Shown: piece after piece, positions 6,929 through 15,911 of the stretch
Layout of the letters: each line of letters opens with the position of its first letter
How positions within the stretch are numbered: the first letter of the stretch is position 1
From: Vibrio nitrifigilis
Lineage (GTDB): Bacteria > Pseudomonadota > Gammaproteobacteria > Enterobacterales > Vibrionaceae
DNA: 64,000 bases
Direction of reading: 5' to 3'
NCBI RefSeq assembly: GCF_015686695.1
Contig: NZ_JADPMR010000001.1
Coordinates: 1,302,001-1,366,000 of the forward strand
Made by a program: the position numbers and the translations under genes
The notes under the pieces: model-generated
The model's database searches: none
Told to the model about the DNA's origin: nothing
The model's input: the letters and a program-made list of their open reading frames with translations, nothing else

Positions 6929-8650
6929 TTACAGCGTTTGGTTTAGCTGGTAGTAACGTCCTTGCTGGGCGAGAAGCTCATCATGACTTCCGTGCTCAAC
7001 CACTTGGCCTTGCTCTACTAAGCAGATGCTATCCATCGTGTCTAGTTCGACTAAGCGGTGAGTAATAAATACCACGGTTTTATTCGTGAAATGTTGTTGG
7101 AATAACGTCATAATTTGTTTTTCTGTTTGCTTGTCCAAACCTTCTGTCGGTTCATCTAGCAGTAGGATAGGACCATCATGCAGTAATGCTCGCGCAATAC
7201 CGATACGACGTTTTTCTCCTCCCGATAGTTGGCGACCACCGTCACCTAACCAAGCATCAAGGCCCGTTTGTTCAAGTAGCCTATCTAGGCCGACCTGACG
7301 CAACATGGTCGCAAGCTCTTCATCTGTTGCTGTTGGTTTAGCAAGGATAAGGTTATCTCGCAAAGAACCATTTAAAATGTCGACGCGCTGGCTGACTACG
7401 CTAATTGCAGCGCGAAGTTCACTTTCCTTCCACTGTTTTAGTGGTGTTCCTGCAATACGTATTTCACCTTGTTGAACATCCCAGTAACGAGAGAGAAGCT
7501 GCATTAAGGTGGATTTACCCGATCCCGTTTGCCCCACAATCGCCACTCGATTTCCTGCTGGAATATTGAGAGATACCTGATTAACGGCTTTACGTTCGTC
7601 ATTGTTATAGCTAAAGCTAACTTCATCAAACTCAATACTAAATTGACCATTATGCTGAGTTTGCGCTTCAGGAAATTGGACTTCAGGTTCTGAAAGAATG
7701 ATTTCATTTAGCCGACGCGCTGAAGTTAGGGTTTGGCCAAGGAATTGGAATGCACCAGCAATAGGCATGAGCAATTCTACACAAGCCATCGTCGCAAAGA
7801 CCACAACGGCGATGAGTGGGTCTGGACCATGAGGGCCTACACCATCAGCGGCGAGCCATAGCATTAAAATTAGTGTCCAACCATTGGCTAACATAAGTAA
7901 TGCCGAAGCTAAGCCCGAAATGTGGGCATTGACCAGCTGGTTTTTTAGCAGGCGTTCTTGGGCTTTATCCATCGCTTGGTGGTAGCGAGATTCTGCGCCG
8001 AAGATCGTCAGCTCGCTAAAACCCTGCAACCAATCCAAAGTCGTAATGCGGAAATCTGCTTTATTCTGTGTTAATTCAGCTCCGTTACCTTTACCCAATT
8101 TGTAAAAAATCACTGGCCAAGCAAGAAGAATAACAAGCAGGATAGCGCCTAAAATTAGGCCTAATCGTTCATCGAAATAGCAGATGAGAGCTGATATCGC
8201 TGCGATGCCCACTACTCCGATGGTGACTGGGCTGATTAAGCGTAGATACACATGATCCATCGCATCGATATCAGCAACGACTCTATTGAGTAAGTCGGCA
8301 TCTCGCAGGTTGGATACTTTCCCCGGAATCAGCGGCGTTAACTTCTGAAAGAAGAAAATACGTAAGTCAGTCAATAACTTAAAAGTAGCGTTATGACTAA
8401 CAACACGTTCACCCCAGCGGCCTGCTGTACGGCCAATAGCAAAACCACGTACAAATGCACTTGGTAGCATAAAGTTGAAATCTTTTTTGGCTGCACTCAG
8501 TCCGGCCACTGCGGCTGCAGAAAGGAACCAGCCAGAAATCGTAAGCAAACCAATCGATGCCGCTAGTGTTAGAAAAGCTAAAATCATTCCCAGACTTAAG
8601 CCGAACCAATGTTTCTTATATAGTTTTAGATATGGTAATAAATCACGCAT
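6929..8650 (-). CDS. cydC: Heterodimeric ABC exporter subunit CydC
   Basis: Half of the CydDC inner-membrane exporter of glutathione/cysteine, which is needed for assembly of cytochrome bd and periplasmic cytochromes. It has 573 residues: six membrane helices in the first ~300, then an ATPase domain with Walker A GQTGSGKST (about 372-380), signature LSGGEKRR (about 473-480) and Walker B ILLLDEPTEGLD. The start ATG overlaps the end of cydD by eight bases (ATGCGTGA), so the two are translationally coupled. The order trxB-cydD-cydC matches E. coli and links thiol redox functions. Confidence 0.96.
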   Translation of the reverse strand: MRDLLPYLKLYKKHWFGLSLGMILAFLTLAASIGLLTISGWFLSAAAVAGLSAAKKDFNFMLPSAFVRGFAIGRTAGRWGERVVSHNATFKLLTDLRIFFFQKLTPLIPGKVSNLRDADLLNRVVADIDAMDHVYLRLISPVTIGVVGIAAISALICYFDERLGLILGAILLVILLAWPVIFYKLGKGNGAELTQNKADFRITTLDWLQGFSELTIFGAESRYHQAMDKAQERLLKNQLVNAHISGLASALLMLANGWTLILMLWLAADGVGPHGPDPLIAVVVFATMACVELLMPIAGAFQFLGQTLTSARRLNEIILSEPEVQFPEAQTQHNGQFSIEFDEVSFSYNNDERKAVNQVSLNIPAGNRVAIVGQTGSGKSTLMQLLSRYWDVQQGEIRIAGTPLKQWKESELRAAISVVSQRVDILNGSLRDNLILAKPTATDEELATMLRQVGLDRLLEQTGLDAWLGDGGRQLSGGEKRRIGIARALLHDGPILLLDEPTEGLDKQTEKQIMTLFQQHFTNKTVVFITHRLVELDTMDSICLVEQGQVVEHGSHDELLAQQGRYYQLNQTL

Positions 8651-10430
8651 CTAAATTCCCCTTATCCGCATCTTGGTGGGCTTGGTTTGAAGCGAGCATA
8701 GCCGCAAACAACCCATCTTGTTGACTGAGTGAGCTGTAATCGCCACGTTCGACGATAGAGCCATTCTGCATAACCAAAATTTGGTCGACAGATTTGAGCG
8801 GAGAAAGTTGGTGGGTAACCAGCAGGGCAGTCTTACCATGAATTTGGCTATCTAACCCGTTCATAACAAGCTGTTCACTACGTGCATCTAAGCTTGCTGT
8901 CGGTTCATCCAGTAACCAAAATGCGCCGTTTTGTAGCATAGCGCGAGCCAGTGCAAGTCGTTGGGCTTGACCAACTGACAAACCACCGCTTCGGTCACTA
9001 ATGTGGTAATCCAGACCATGTTCGTTGACAAACTCAGCAGCGAATGAACGGTCAAGAACATCATTTAGCGTGGCGTCATCAAAGGTTTTACCCATAGTGA
9101 CATTGTCACGAATGCTGCCGTTGAGCAGTAATGGGTTTTGTCCAACCCAGCTAATGTGGCTGCGCCATTGGTCATGGTTAAGCTCACTCATTTCAATGCC
9201 ATTAATTGTTAAGCTACCTTCATAAGGCATAAAACCAAGAATGGCGTTGATTAAGCTAGTTTTACCTGCACCACTAGGGCCAACTAAGGCTGTTGTTTTG
9301 TCTTTGTTGATGGTGAAGGAAATGGGTCCAACCAAATGGTCACCTTCTGGGCTAAGTACAACGAGGTCAGTTGCAACGATCTCAACATGTTCATGATCGA
9401 CCATCGGGTGCGTGCCTGATTTTACTTTGCTTACATCGACTTCTAAAAATTCCACAATGCTTTCTGCAGCACCAACTGCGAGCTGTTTTGCATGATAGAA
9501 AGTGCCTAAATCTCGTAGAGGTTGATAAAATTCCGGAGCAAGAATCAGGATAAACATCCCGGCAAATAAGGTAACACCTGCACCGTAGTAATAACCAAAG
9601 TTGAATTTATCAATATAACTAAAACCGAAGTATACCGCGGTGAGTGCGATAGAAATCGAGGTAAAGAATTCCAGTACTGCCGAAGACAAAAATGCGATGC
9701 GCAATACGTCCATGGTGCGAGAGCGGAAAACTTCCGATGCACCGCGCATCAATTCAGTTTCAGATTCTGCTCGATCAAACAAACGAATTGTCGTCATCGA
9801 TTGCAAGCGATCGTAGAAATGGCCGGATAAACGTTGCAGTGCTTTAAAGTTTTTACGTCCTGCATCCGCTGCTTTGATCCCCACAAAGGCCATGAATATC
9901 GGCACAAGAGGTGCTGTGATAAGGAAGATTAATCCTGCCGCCCAGTTAACAGGGAATACCACAACTAAGATGACAAATGGAATGGCGACCGACAGCGCCA
10001 TTTGGGGCAAATAACGAGCAAAGAAGTCGTGCATGTTCTCGACTTGCTCAAGCATGAGCGCAGCCCATGTTCCGGCAGGCTTTCCTTTGATATAGGCAGG
10101 GCCAAGTTCACGCAGCTTTTCGATTATTTGTGCACGAATATAAACGCGAATTTGTTCACCGCAGCGGAACCCGGCGATTTCACGTCCCCATGAGCAGGCA
10201 GCACGTACTGCAATTAATACGACTAACCCAATGAAATGGGGGACTAAAGTTGATTTATCGACATGCTCGATAATGAGCTGATCTAGTACAGAAGCAAGTA
10301 ATGCTGCTTGTGCGACGAGGAATAGGCTTGATAAAACTCCGAGCCCGACAGCGATCATTAACCAGCGCTTCGCTAGCTTGCTTTGCTGTTTGAGCCACAG
10401 ATTCAAGCTACGTTGTTTTTTCTTATCCAT
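8643..10430 (-). CDS. cydD: Heterodimeric ABC exporter subunit CydD
   Basis: Partner of CydC (595 aa). ATG at 10430 (MDKKKQRSLNLW) is preferred because the family begins there; an upstream in-frame start would add about 21 unrelated residues. The membrane domain is followed by an ATPase domain with Walker A GPSGAGKTS (about 382), a degenerate signature LSVGQAQR (about 482) and WLLDEPTASLD. The two ATPase domains differ, as usual for this heterodimer. It lies between trxB and cydC on the same strand, with a hairpin between trxB and cydD. Confidence 0.96.
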   Translation of the reverse strand: MDKKKQRSLNLWLKQQSKLAKRWLMIAVGLGVLSSLFLVAQAALLASVLDQLIIEHVDKSTLVPHFIGLVVLIAVRAACSWGREIAGFRCGEQIRVYIRAQIIEKLRELGPAYIKGKPAGTWAALMLEQVENMHDFFARYLPQMALSVAIPFVILVVVFPVNWAAGLIFLITAPLVPIFMAFVGIKAADAGRKNFKALQRLSGHFYDRLQSMTTIRLFDRAESETELMRGASEVFRSRTMDVLRIAFLSSAVLEFFTSISIALTAVYFGFSYIDKFNFGYYYGAGVTLFAGMFILILAPEFYQPLRDLGTFYHAKQLAVGAAESIVEFLEVDVSKVKSGTHPMVDHEHVEIVATDLVVLSPEGDHLVGPISFTINKDKTTALVGPSGAGKTSLINAILGFMPYEGSLTINGIEMSELNHDQWRSHISWVGQNPLLLNGSIRDNVTMGKTFDDATLNDVLDRSFAAEFVNEHGLDYHISDRSGGLSVGQAQRLALARAMLQNGAFWLLDEPTASLDARSEQLVMNGLDSQIHGKTALLVTHQLSPLKSVDQILVMQNGSIVERGDYSSLSQQDGLFAAMLASNQAHQDADKGNLDA

Positions 10431-10479
10431 TGTAAAGGCTTTTATTGAGAATATTATATTGAGCGAGCACGTAGTATAC

Positions 10480-10511
10480 AAAAGAAAGCCCAACGGAGAT
10501 ACCGTTGGGCA
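10480..10511 (-). terminator. Hairpin between trxB and cydD
   Basis: GCCCAACGG/CCGTTGGGC is a nine-base perfect stem. On the minus strand it is followed by TTTCTTTTG, so it should terminate or attenuate trxB transcription before cydD. Confidence 0.75.
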
Positions 10512-10568
10512 ATTGTAACAAAGTGTAAAAATGAAAAATAAACTTACTTTTTACCGAAAGTATTTAGC

Positions 10569-11528
10569 TTACTTATCATTTAGCGCATCAAGATAACGTT
10601 CAGCATCTAATGCGGCCATACAACCTGTTCCTGCAGAGGTAATCGCTTGACGATAATTATGGTCCATTACGTCACCAGCCGCGAAGATACCTTCGATACT
10701 TGTTTGAGTCGCATTTCCGTCTAAACCAGATTGAACGACAACATAACCGTTTTTCATTTCTAACTGGCCTTCGAAGATGGCAGTATTAGGCTGATGACCT
10801 ATAGCAATGAACGTTCCCATAACGGCCAACCCTTCAGTTGTACCCGATTCAGTGTCTTTAAGGCGAACACCGGTTACGCCCATATCGTCACCTAATACTT
10901 CGTCTAAAGTACGATTGGTATGTAAGACAATTTTACCGGCAGCTACTTTTTCGTTCATACGATCAATTAGGATTTTTTCTGCGCGGAACGTGTCACGACG
11001 GTGAATCAAATGAACTTCTGATGCAATGTTAGAGAGGTAAAGCGCTTCTTCAACCGCTGTGTTACCGCCACCTACAACCGCCACTTTTTGATTGCGGTAG
11101 AAGAATCCATCACAAGTTGCGCAAGCTGAAACACCACGGCCTTTAAACGCTTCTTCCGATTCAAGACCGATGTATTTTGCTGATGCTCCCGTTGAAATAA
11201 TCAGTGCGTCACAGGTGTATTCAGTGCTATCACCTTTGAGACGAAATGGGCGTTGAGAAAAATCGACTTCATTGATGTGATCGAAAACCATTTCGGTATT
11301 GAATTTCTCAGCATGTTCTTTCATGCGATCCATTAGACCCGGTCCAGTTAAACCTTCAGGGTCTCCAGGCCAGTTTTCAACTTCAGTCGTTGTGGTTAAC
11401 TGACCGCCTTGCTGCATACCAGTGACCAATACGGGATTCAGATTCGCGCGCGCAGCGTAAACCGCGGCAGTGTAGCCAGCAGGGCCCGAACCAAGAATTA
11501 ATAGTTTTGCGTGTTTTACTTCACTCAT
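10569..11528 (-). CDS. trxB: Thioredoxin reductase (NADPH)
   Basis: A cytoplasmic FAD enzyme (319 aa) passing electrons from NADPH to thioredoxin. It shows the FAD motif GSGPAGYTAA near the N terminus, the redox pair C136-A-T-C139 in CATCDGFFY, the NADPH motif GGGNTAVEEA and the C-terminal FAD motif GIFAAGDVMDH. The start is set at MSEVKHAK, four codons inside the longest frame, since the family begins there. Its neighbours cydDC handle thiol export. Confidence 0.97.
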   Translation of the reverse strand: MSEVKHAKLLILGSGPAGYTAAVYAARANLNPVLVTGMQQGGQLTTTTEVENWPGDPEGLTGPGLMDRMKEHAEKFNTEMVFDHINEVDFSQRPFRLKGDSTEYTCDALIISTGASAKYIGLESEEAFKGRGVSACATCDGFFYRNQKVAVVGGGNTAVEEALYLSNIASEVHLIHRRDTFRAEKILIDRMNEKVAAGKIVLHTNRTLDEVLGDDMGVTGVRLKDTESGTTEGLAVMGTFIAIGHQPNTAIFEGQLEMKNGYVVVQSGLDGNATQTSIEGIFAAGDVMDHNYRQAITSAGTGCMAALDAERYLDALNDK

Positions 11529-11945
11529 GAGTGCTCCCATCTATGCGGTGCATTACTTTTGTTTCTGATTGTAGGGAATATATAGGGTGAATGAAAGAGG
11601 TGAGAAGGGAATAGTCGATAAAAAGTAGAACGACCAGTCCAGAATAGCCTAGAAAGCCATCAGAAAAGCTAACTAATTATGAAAGTATAATTTTAACCTT
11701 ATGATTATTAAGTTTATTATGATTTCTTATAGCAAATTCGTTTGCTGATAAAGATTAATTAAATGCCAATATAGAATATTTATCTAAAATAAACACATTT
11801 AATAGGTAAAGGAAATGTTTTTTGTTTATTTATTAACATTTGATTTTAATAAATTTGTATTTGTTAGATGTCTATATAGACTTGTATTGTTAATTAATTG
11901 TTAATTCTGGGCGGCGATTTTTACATTGCGGCTAAGGAGAAGACG
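11529..11945. other. AT-rich intergenic region between trxB and the dioxygenase gene
   Basis: 417 bases containing the divergent upstream regions of both genes. A perfect six-base hairpin AGCAAA-TTCG-TTTGCT is at 11731-11746. A 29-codon Phe- and Leu-rich frame begins with ATG at 11815 behind a purine stretch, but that stretch is too close to the ATG to convince as a ribosome site. Nothing else is recognisable. Confidence 0.5.
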
Positions 11946-12584
11946 ATGCTACAGAAACATGAACATACCTTAGACCTCTGCCAATTAAGTGTTGGTGCAG
12001 TACACCAACTTGCCCCTTCTTTTCGCCATTTACCGACGACTGAACATGCCGATGGGAAATACCGGTTGCGTCGTTATTCGGTAATTCGTTTTTACCATGG
12101 TGATGTAGTAGAAATGGACAAGCATGATTTTATGCAAACTGGTGAAATAAACCATTTTCAGGGCGATGTGAAACGTCACTTTGAACCTCTATTAGAGAGT
12201 ACCTTGCACAGTGAAGGGTTAAGAGAGTTATGTGATCTTTTCGTCACACATAATAATTTGCCCGATGGTCAGGAGATTGAAATTCATCAAATGCGCGTTT
12301 CGGCTATTTACAACGAGACGTTGGTGTCTCCGGAAGGCGTTCACCAAGATGGATTTGATTACATCGCTATCGTGGGGATTAACCGACACAACATAGTCGG
12401 GGGAGACGTGATGTTATATCAAGATTCTCAGCAAGCGCCATTCTTTCGTAAGGTTCTGGATGATGGTGATATTGTAATGTTGGCCGATCAGAAGTTATGG
12501 CATAACGCATGTCCCATTCGCGCCATTAAACTGCAAGAAGAAGGACATATGGACCTGTTAGTTTTAACGGCTAAGGGGGCTTAA
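11946..12584 (+). CDS. 2-oxoglutarate/Fe(II) dioxygenase, amino-acid hydroxylase type
   Basis: A 212-residue protein of the 2OG-Fe oxygenase family that contains L-isoleucine dioxygenase (IDO) and BsmA. The iron triad is H133-Q-D135 and H186 (LWHNACPIRA), with R192 as likely 2-oxoglutarate ligand. Start ATG 11946 follows a good AAGGAGA. The family hydroxylates free or small amino-acid-like substrates; the one used here is unknown. The stop overlaps the start of the next gene by one base (TAATG), so the pair is translated together. Confidence 0.82.
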   Translation: MLQKHEHTLDLCQLSVGAVHQLAPSFRHLPTTEHADGKYRLRRYSVIRFYHGDVVEMDKHDFMQTGEINHFQGDVKRHFEPLLESTLHSEGLRELCDLFVTHNNLPDGQEIEIHQMRVSAIYNETLVSPEGVHQDGFDYIAIVGINRHNIVGGDVMLYQDSQQAPFFRKVLDDGDIVMLADQKLWHNACPIRAIKLQEEGHMDLLVLTAKGA

Positions 12585-13816
12585 TGACATTGGATACAAA
12601 TCAAATCAGGGCAAAGTTTGGGGCATTAAACCAAGCCGAACATGGTCAAACCATCCTGTTTCTTGATGGGCCTGGTGGAACACAAATTCCAGATGCCGTA
12701 GCACATAGAATGACAGATTACTGGCAACGAGGTAATAGCAATCTTGGTGGTGCATTTGCAACAAGTCGACATACCACTGAAGTAATGTTGGAAGCTAGAA
12801 CCTATTGCCAAGCTCTTGTGAATGCGCCTGCCGCCGAAAATATCGTCTTTGGTGCTAATATGACATCGCTGACTTTTCAATTAAGTCGTGCCATTAGTCG
12901 TGAATGGCAAGCAGGGGATGAAGTGATAGTGACGGCATTAGACCACTATGCAAACGTATCAACATGGCAGCAAGCGGCTAATGATCGAGGGGCGGTTGTG
13001 AAAATGGCGAACCTCTGTCACGACAATGCCACGCTGGATGTCGAACATTTACTGCGCTTAATTACGGCTAAAACACGCTTGGTCGCGGTGACATGTGCTT
13101 CTAATGTGACCGGATCGATTGTTGATGTAAAACCTATTATTGATGCGGCTCATGCAGTAGGGGCCAAAGTGTATCTTGATGCTGTCCATTATGCGCCGCA
13201 CCATTTAATTGATGTCCAAGCATGGCAGTGTGATTTCTTAGTGTGTTCGGCCTATAAGTTTTTTGGTCCCCACATAGGTATTGCCTATATCGCGCAGCCG
13301 TGGCTTGAACAGCTTCAACCTTATAAGGTCGCGCCTGCTCCTGATATTGGTCCAGGGCGGTTCGAAACAGGAACGCAACCTTTTGCAAGTCTCGCTGGTT
13401 TGTCGACGGCTGTTGGTTATTTGGCGAGCTTTGGCCATTCAAAGGTTGGGTTAAGATCTCAGCTGTTACGTAGCTATAGTTTGATTCAGCAGCATGAAAT
13501 GGCGTTAAGTGAGCTTTTTTTACAACGTTTAAAAGCAGTAAAGGGCGTTGAGTTATTGGGTATTGATGATGCGGATATAGGACAACGCACTCCAACTTTT
13601 GCTCTGCGATTTGAGCGACATCGCCCATATGATATTGCTCATGCTTTGGGCATGGAGCAAGTGTGTGTCTGGAGTGGGCACTTTTATGCACTTGGTGTGA
13701 TGGAGCAACTAAAGATAGATCCAGATCTTGGTGTGCTTCGAGTCGGAGCAGTGCATTATAATACGAAAGATGAGATCGAACGTTTCTTTAGGTTATTAAC
13801 GCAAATCATCCAATAG
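12584..13816 (+). CDS. Class V PLP enzyme, VC1184-type cysteine-desulfurase-like protein
   Basis: A 410-residue fold-type I PLP enzyme of the subfamily modelled on V. cholerae VC1184. Lys225 in CSAYKFFGPH should bind PLP, with D199 (LDAVH) and H121 (LDHYANV) in cofactor positions. Where SufS-type desulfurases have G-H-H-C-A, this protein reads G-H-F-Y368-A, so the catalytic cysteine is absent and true desulfurase activity is doubtful. It is coupled to the 2OG dioxygenase upstream; the pair probably acts on the same amino-acid-like compound, by elimination, lyase or aminotransfer chemistry. Substrate unknown. Confidence 0.83.
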   Translation: MTLDTNQIRAKFGALNQAEHGQTILFLDGPGGTQIPDAVAHRMTDYWQRGNSNLGGAFATSRHTTEVMLEARTYCQALVNAPAAENIVFGANMTSLTFQLSRAISREWQAGDEVIVTALDHYANVSTWQQAANDRGAVVKMANLCHDNATLDVEHLLRLITAKTRLVAVTCASNVTGSIVDVKPIIDAAHAVGAKVYLDAVHYAPHHLIDVQAWQCDFLVCSAYKFFGPHIGIAYIAQPWLEQLQPYKVAPAPDIGPGRFETGTQPFASLAGLSTAVGYLASFGHSKVGLRSQLLRSYSLIQQHEMALSELFLQRLKAVKGVELLGIDDADIGQRTPTFALRFERHRPYDIAHALGMEQVCVWSGHFYALGVMEQLKIDPDLGVLRVGAVHYNTKDEIERFFRLLTQIIQ

Positions 13817-13819
13817 CAA

Positions 13820-13844
13820 AATGGGGATAGAGCCTATCCCCAGC
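13820..13844. terminator. Hairpin between convergent genes
   Basis: GGGGATAG/CTATCCCC with a short loop lies between the convergent stops at 13816 and 13860. There is no clear T run on either strand, so the terminator call is weak. Confidence 0.4.
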
Positions 13845-13859
13845 GAGAGAGTATCGAGG

Positions 13860-14687
13860 TTAGTCGACGTAACATTCCACTTCGTATGAGGTAAATTTAC
13901 GAATATTAATCACCCCAGTATCTAAAATGAGGTATTGGCCTTTAATGCCTTGTAACACTCCGGACACTTCCGGATTTTTATCAAAGTTATGTGAAACGAT
14001 CTTGGTTGGATATTCTGTTACCGGATAGTGAATCTCAATGCCTTCGGCGGTAAGTTCTTGAACAGAGTCTTCGCCAAACTCGGCGCGGATCTCGGCAATT
14101 TTATCGGTTAATAAAGGGCGCAGTTCTGCAAAACGTTGTTCGAGAGGCATCATATCGGAATCCCCTTTAAGCAAAGTGCGCCAATTGGTTTTATCAGCAA
14201 TGTGTTTGGCTAATTCAACCTCAATTAAACCAGAGATTTGGCGAGTTTTGACTTTATAGATCGGCAGTCCTTGCATAGCACCTTGGTCAATCCAGCGAGT
14301 GGGGATCTGAGTGTGACGAGTGATACCCACTTTCAAACCAGACGTATTGGAAAGATAAACGTAGTGGTCAACCATACAATTCTCTTGCGCCCACTCCGGT
14401 TCACGACATGTCCCTTGAGCGTAGTGGCACGTTTCCGGCTTCATGATACACATGTCACAACTGGCAAGTTTTTTCATACACACGAAACAGTGGCCTTGAG
14501 AATAGCTTTTCTTGGTTTTTTTTCCGCATGAACAGCAGTAGATATTCCCTGTGTGTTTTAGCTCAATAGTGCGACCAATAAGTGGGTTGAGATCGACCAA
14601 TTCGTCTCCAACAGGTAAACGATATTCGGTCGTGTTGCTTAGCGATGCGCGCATTTTACTTAATACGCCTGAAGCGATTAATGACAT
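13860..14687 (-). CDS. DUF2797 family protein
   Basis: A 275-residue cytoplasmic protein recognised as DUF2797. The N-terminal half is rich in cysteine pairs (CCSCGKKTK, CFVC, CDMC, C in PETCHY and GTC), suggesting zinc binding. The middle segment (VYLSNTSGLKVGITR, then PTRWIDQGA) recalls the core of GIY-YIG-like domains. I would not assign a nuclease activity from this. The C-terminal third has small beta-rich repeats (KGQYLILDTGVINIRKF). It is monocistronic and convergent with the PLP-enzyme gene. Confidence 0.8.
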   Translation of the reverse strand: MSLIASGVLSKMRASLSNTTEYRLPVGDELVDLNPLIGRTIELKHTGNIYCCSCGKKTKKSYSQGHCFVCMKKLASCDMCIMKPETCHYAQGTCREPEWAQENCMVDHYVYLSNTSGLKVGITRHTQIPTRWIDQGAMQGLPIYKVKTRQISGLIEVELAKHIADKTNWRTLLKGDSDMMPLEQRFAELRPLLTDKIAEIRAEFGEDSVQELTAEGIEIHYPVTEYPTKIVSHNFDKNPEVSGVLQGIKGQYLILDTGVINIRKFTSYEVECYVD

Positions 14688-14754
14688 GACATTACTCTTT
14701 TATTTTAGATTTATGGTAGGGAGTATAACGAAAGTTAGGGCATTGGTGCAGCAA

Positions 14755-14782
14755 AAGGAGGGAAAGTCATACTTTCCCTTAA
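14755..14782 (-). terminator. Probable terminator after sanA
   Basis: AGGGAAAGT/ACTTTCCCT with a three-base loop. On the minus strand it is followed by CCTTTTGC, a weak T tract. Confidence 0.5.
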
Positions 14783-14789
14783 TCGCAAG

Positions 14790-15563
14790 TTATTGAGAAG
14801 TCGTAGAGTCTTCTGCTAGTTGAGTGCTTTCATCACTGTTACTGGGATCTTCATCGGGTTGAATCGGATGTTTTGGACCGAGAAATTTAGGTTGAGTATC
14901 CAATACATAAAGATCAAAAAAGGCTTTAGTCCGCGCTAACACTTCTCTAAGTCTCACGGTATAGCCAGAATAGTGAGTCGGGCCAGCCACCGCTAGACAA
15001 TGTGCGTTAATATCATGAAAACGTGCAATATACAGGGCGCGTTCACAATGGAAACCTTGCGTGATAATGAGGAAGTTATTACTGTCAAAAATACGCTTGG
15101 CGCGCACGATTGAATCAAGAGTTCGAAATCCAGCGTAATCTAAATAGATTGAGCTCTCGGGGACACCTGCTTTGAGCAAATCACGCTTCATTGTCCATGG
15201 CTCATTGTAAGAGCGATGGGCGTTATCTCCACTGAGCAGAAAATCAGCCACTTTCCCTTGTTTGAACAGTTTGATTGCCGCGTTAATCCGATGGATATAG
15301 TAATCGTTTAGGGTGTGCCCCAAGTATTTACTGGTTCCTAGCACGACAGCAACTTGATAGTGTTCGACTTTATCGATGTCGTAAATAATGTTTTTTTGAG
15401 TTTGCCAAGAGATCCAACGATCGATGGCGATCAGACAGATCACACCAGCCATGATGGCTAAAATGCCATACATAACGGTGCGACGTATCCAAATTAGGAG
15501 ACGCTTCCAGCGCGAGGTTGAGCGAGTTGAATGTGTTATATCTGACGATTTTTTTGTGCCCAT
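14790..15563 (-). CDS. sanA: SanA/YdcF-family inner membrane protein
   Basis: 257 residues with one N-terminal membrane helix (about 28-50) and a periplasmic DUF218 domain like E. coli SanA, which affects envelope permeability to vancomycin. Seen are VAVVLGTSKYL, FLLSGDNAHRSYNEP and FLIITQGFHCERALYIA, the conserved DUF218 blocks. A Ser/Asp/Glu-rich tail (about 230-257) is poorly conserved. The start overlaps the end of the DUF3392 gene by 28 bases, so the two are probably co-transcribed. Confidence 0.85.
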   Translation of the reverse strand: MGTKKSSDITHSTRSTSRWKRLLIWIRRTVMYGILAIMAGVICLIAIDRWISWQTQKNIIYDIDKVEHYQVAVVLGTSKYLGHTLNDYYIHRINAAIKLFKQGKVADFLLSGDNAHRSYNEPWTMKRDLLKAGVPESSIYLDYAGFRTLDSIVRAKRIFDSNNFLIITQGFHCERALYIARFHDINAHCLAVAGPTHYSGYTVRLREVLARTKAFFDLYVLDTQPKFLGPKHPIQPDEDPSNSDESTQLAEDSTTSQ

Positions 15564-15865
15564 AGGCCAATAATAATAAAGCTAATTACGACGATGACAA
15601 ACATCATGCCTCGATCTAATTGGGCAAGTGTCCGAGCTAAGTAAGGGCTTGCTTTTACGATGATTAATCCATAACCAAACGCATTGATCAATACAAACAC
15701 CAGTGTACGCACAATAAAATGCTGATTACGCATTGTTCGGCGAACAAACGCATTGATGTCACCACCAAGCATCACTAAGAAGCAGGCAACAAATGCCACG
15801 GCTATATCAGAAAGATATGGGGCGATAAAACGTCCCCCTGGTGCAAAAAAGTGTAGTAGTTCCAT
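15536..15865 (-). CDS. DUF3392 small inner membrane protein
   Basis: A 109-residue protein with about three hydrophobic helices (VAFVACFLVMLGG, IVRTLVFVLINAFGYGLII, MMFVIVVISFIIIGLW), matching DUF3392. ATG at 15865 is chosen since AGGA precedes it; the longer frame runs back through the malic-enzyme terminator and gene. Function unknown. It sits between maeA and sanA, reading the same way. Confidence 0.8.
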   Translation of the reverse strand: MELLHFFAPGGRFIAPYLSDIAVAFVACFLVMLGGDINAFVRRTMRNQHFIVRTLVFVLINAFGYGLIIVKASPYLARTLAQLDRGMMFVIVVISFIIIGLWAQKNRQI

Positions 15866-15874
15866 AAGTCCTAA

Positions 15875-15904
15875 AATAAAAAAGCCCCTAACATAGGGGC
15901 TTAA
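15875..15904 (-). terminator. Terminator of the malic enzyme gene
   Basis: AAGCCCCTA/TAGGGGCTT with a short loop followed by TTTTTTA on the minus strand. It lies immediately after the maeA stop and directly before the DUF3392 ribosome site. Confidence 0.88.
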
Positions 15905-15911
15905 GTATGGC

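Noticed and set aside
13137..13691. 184-codon minus-strand frame inside the PLP enzyme gene
   Set aside because: It is fully antisense to a gene with intact PLP-enzyme motifs; its Gln/His-rich product has no recognisable domain.
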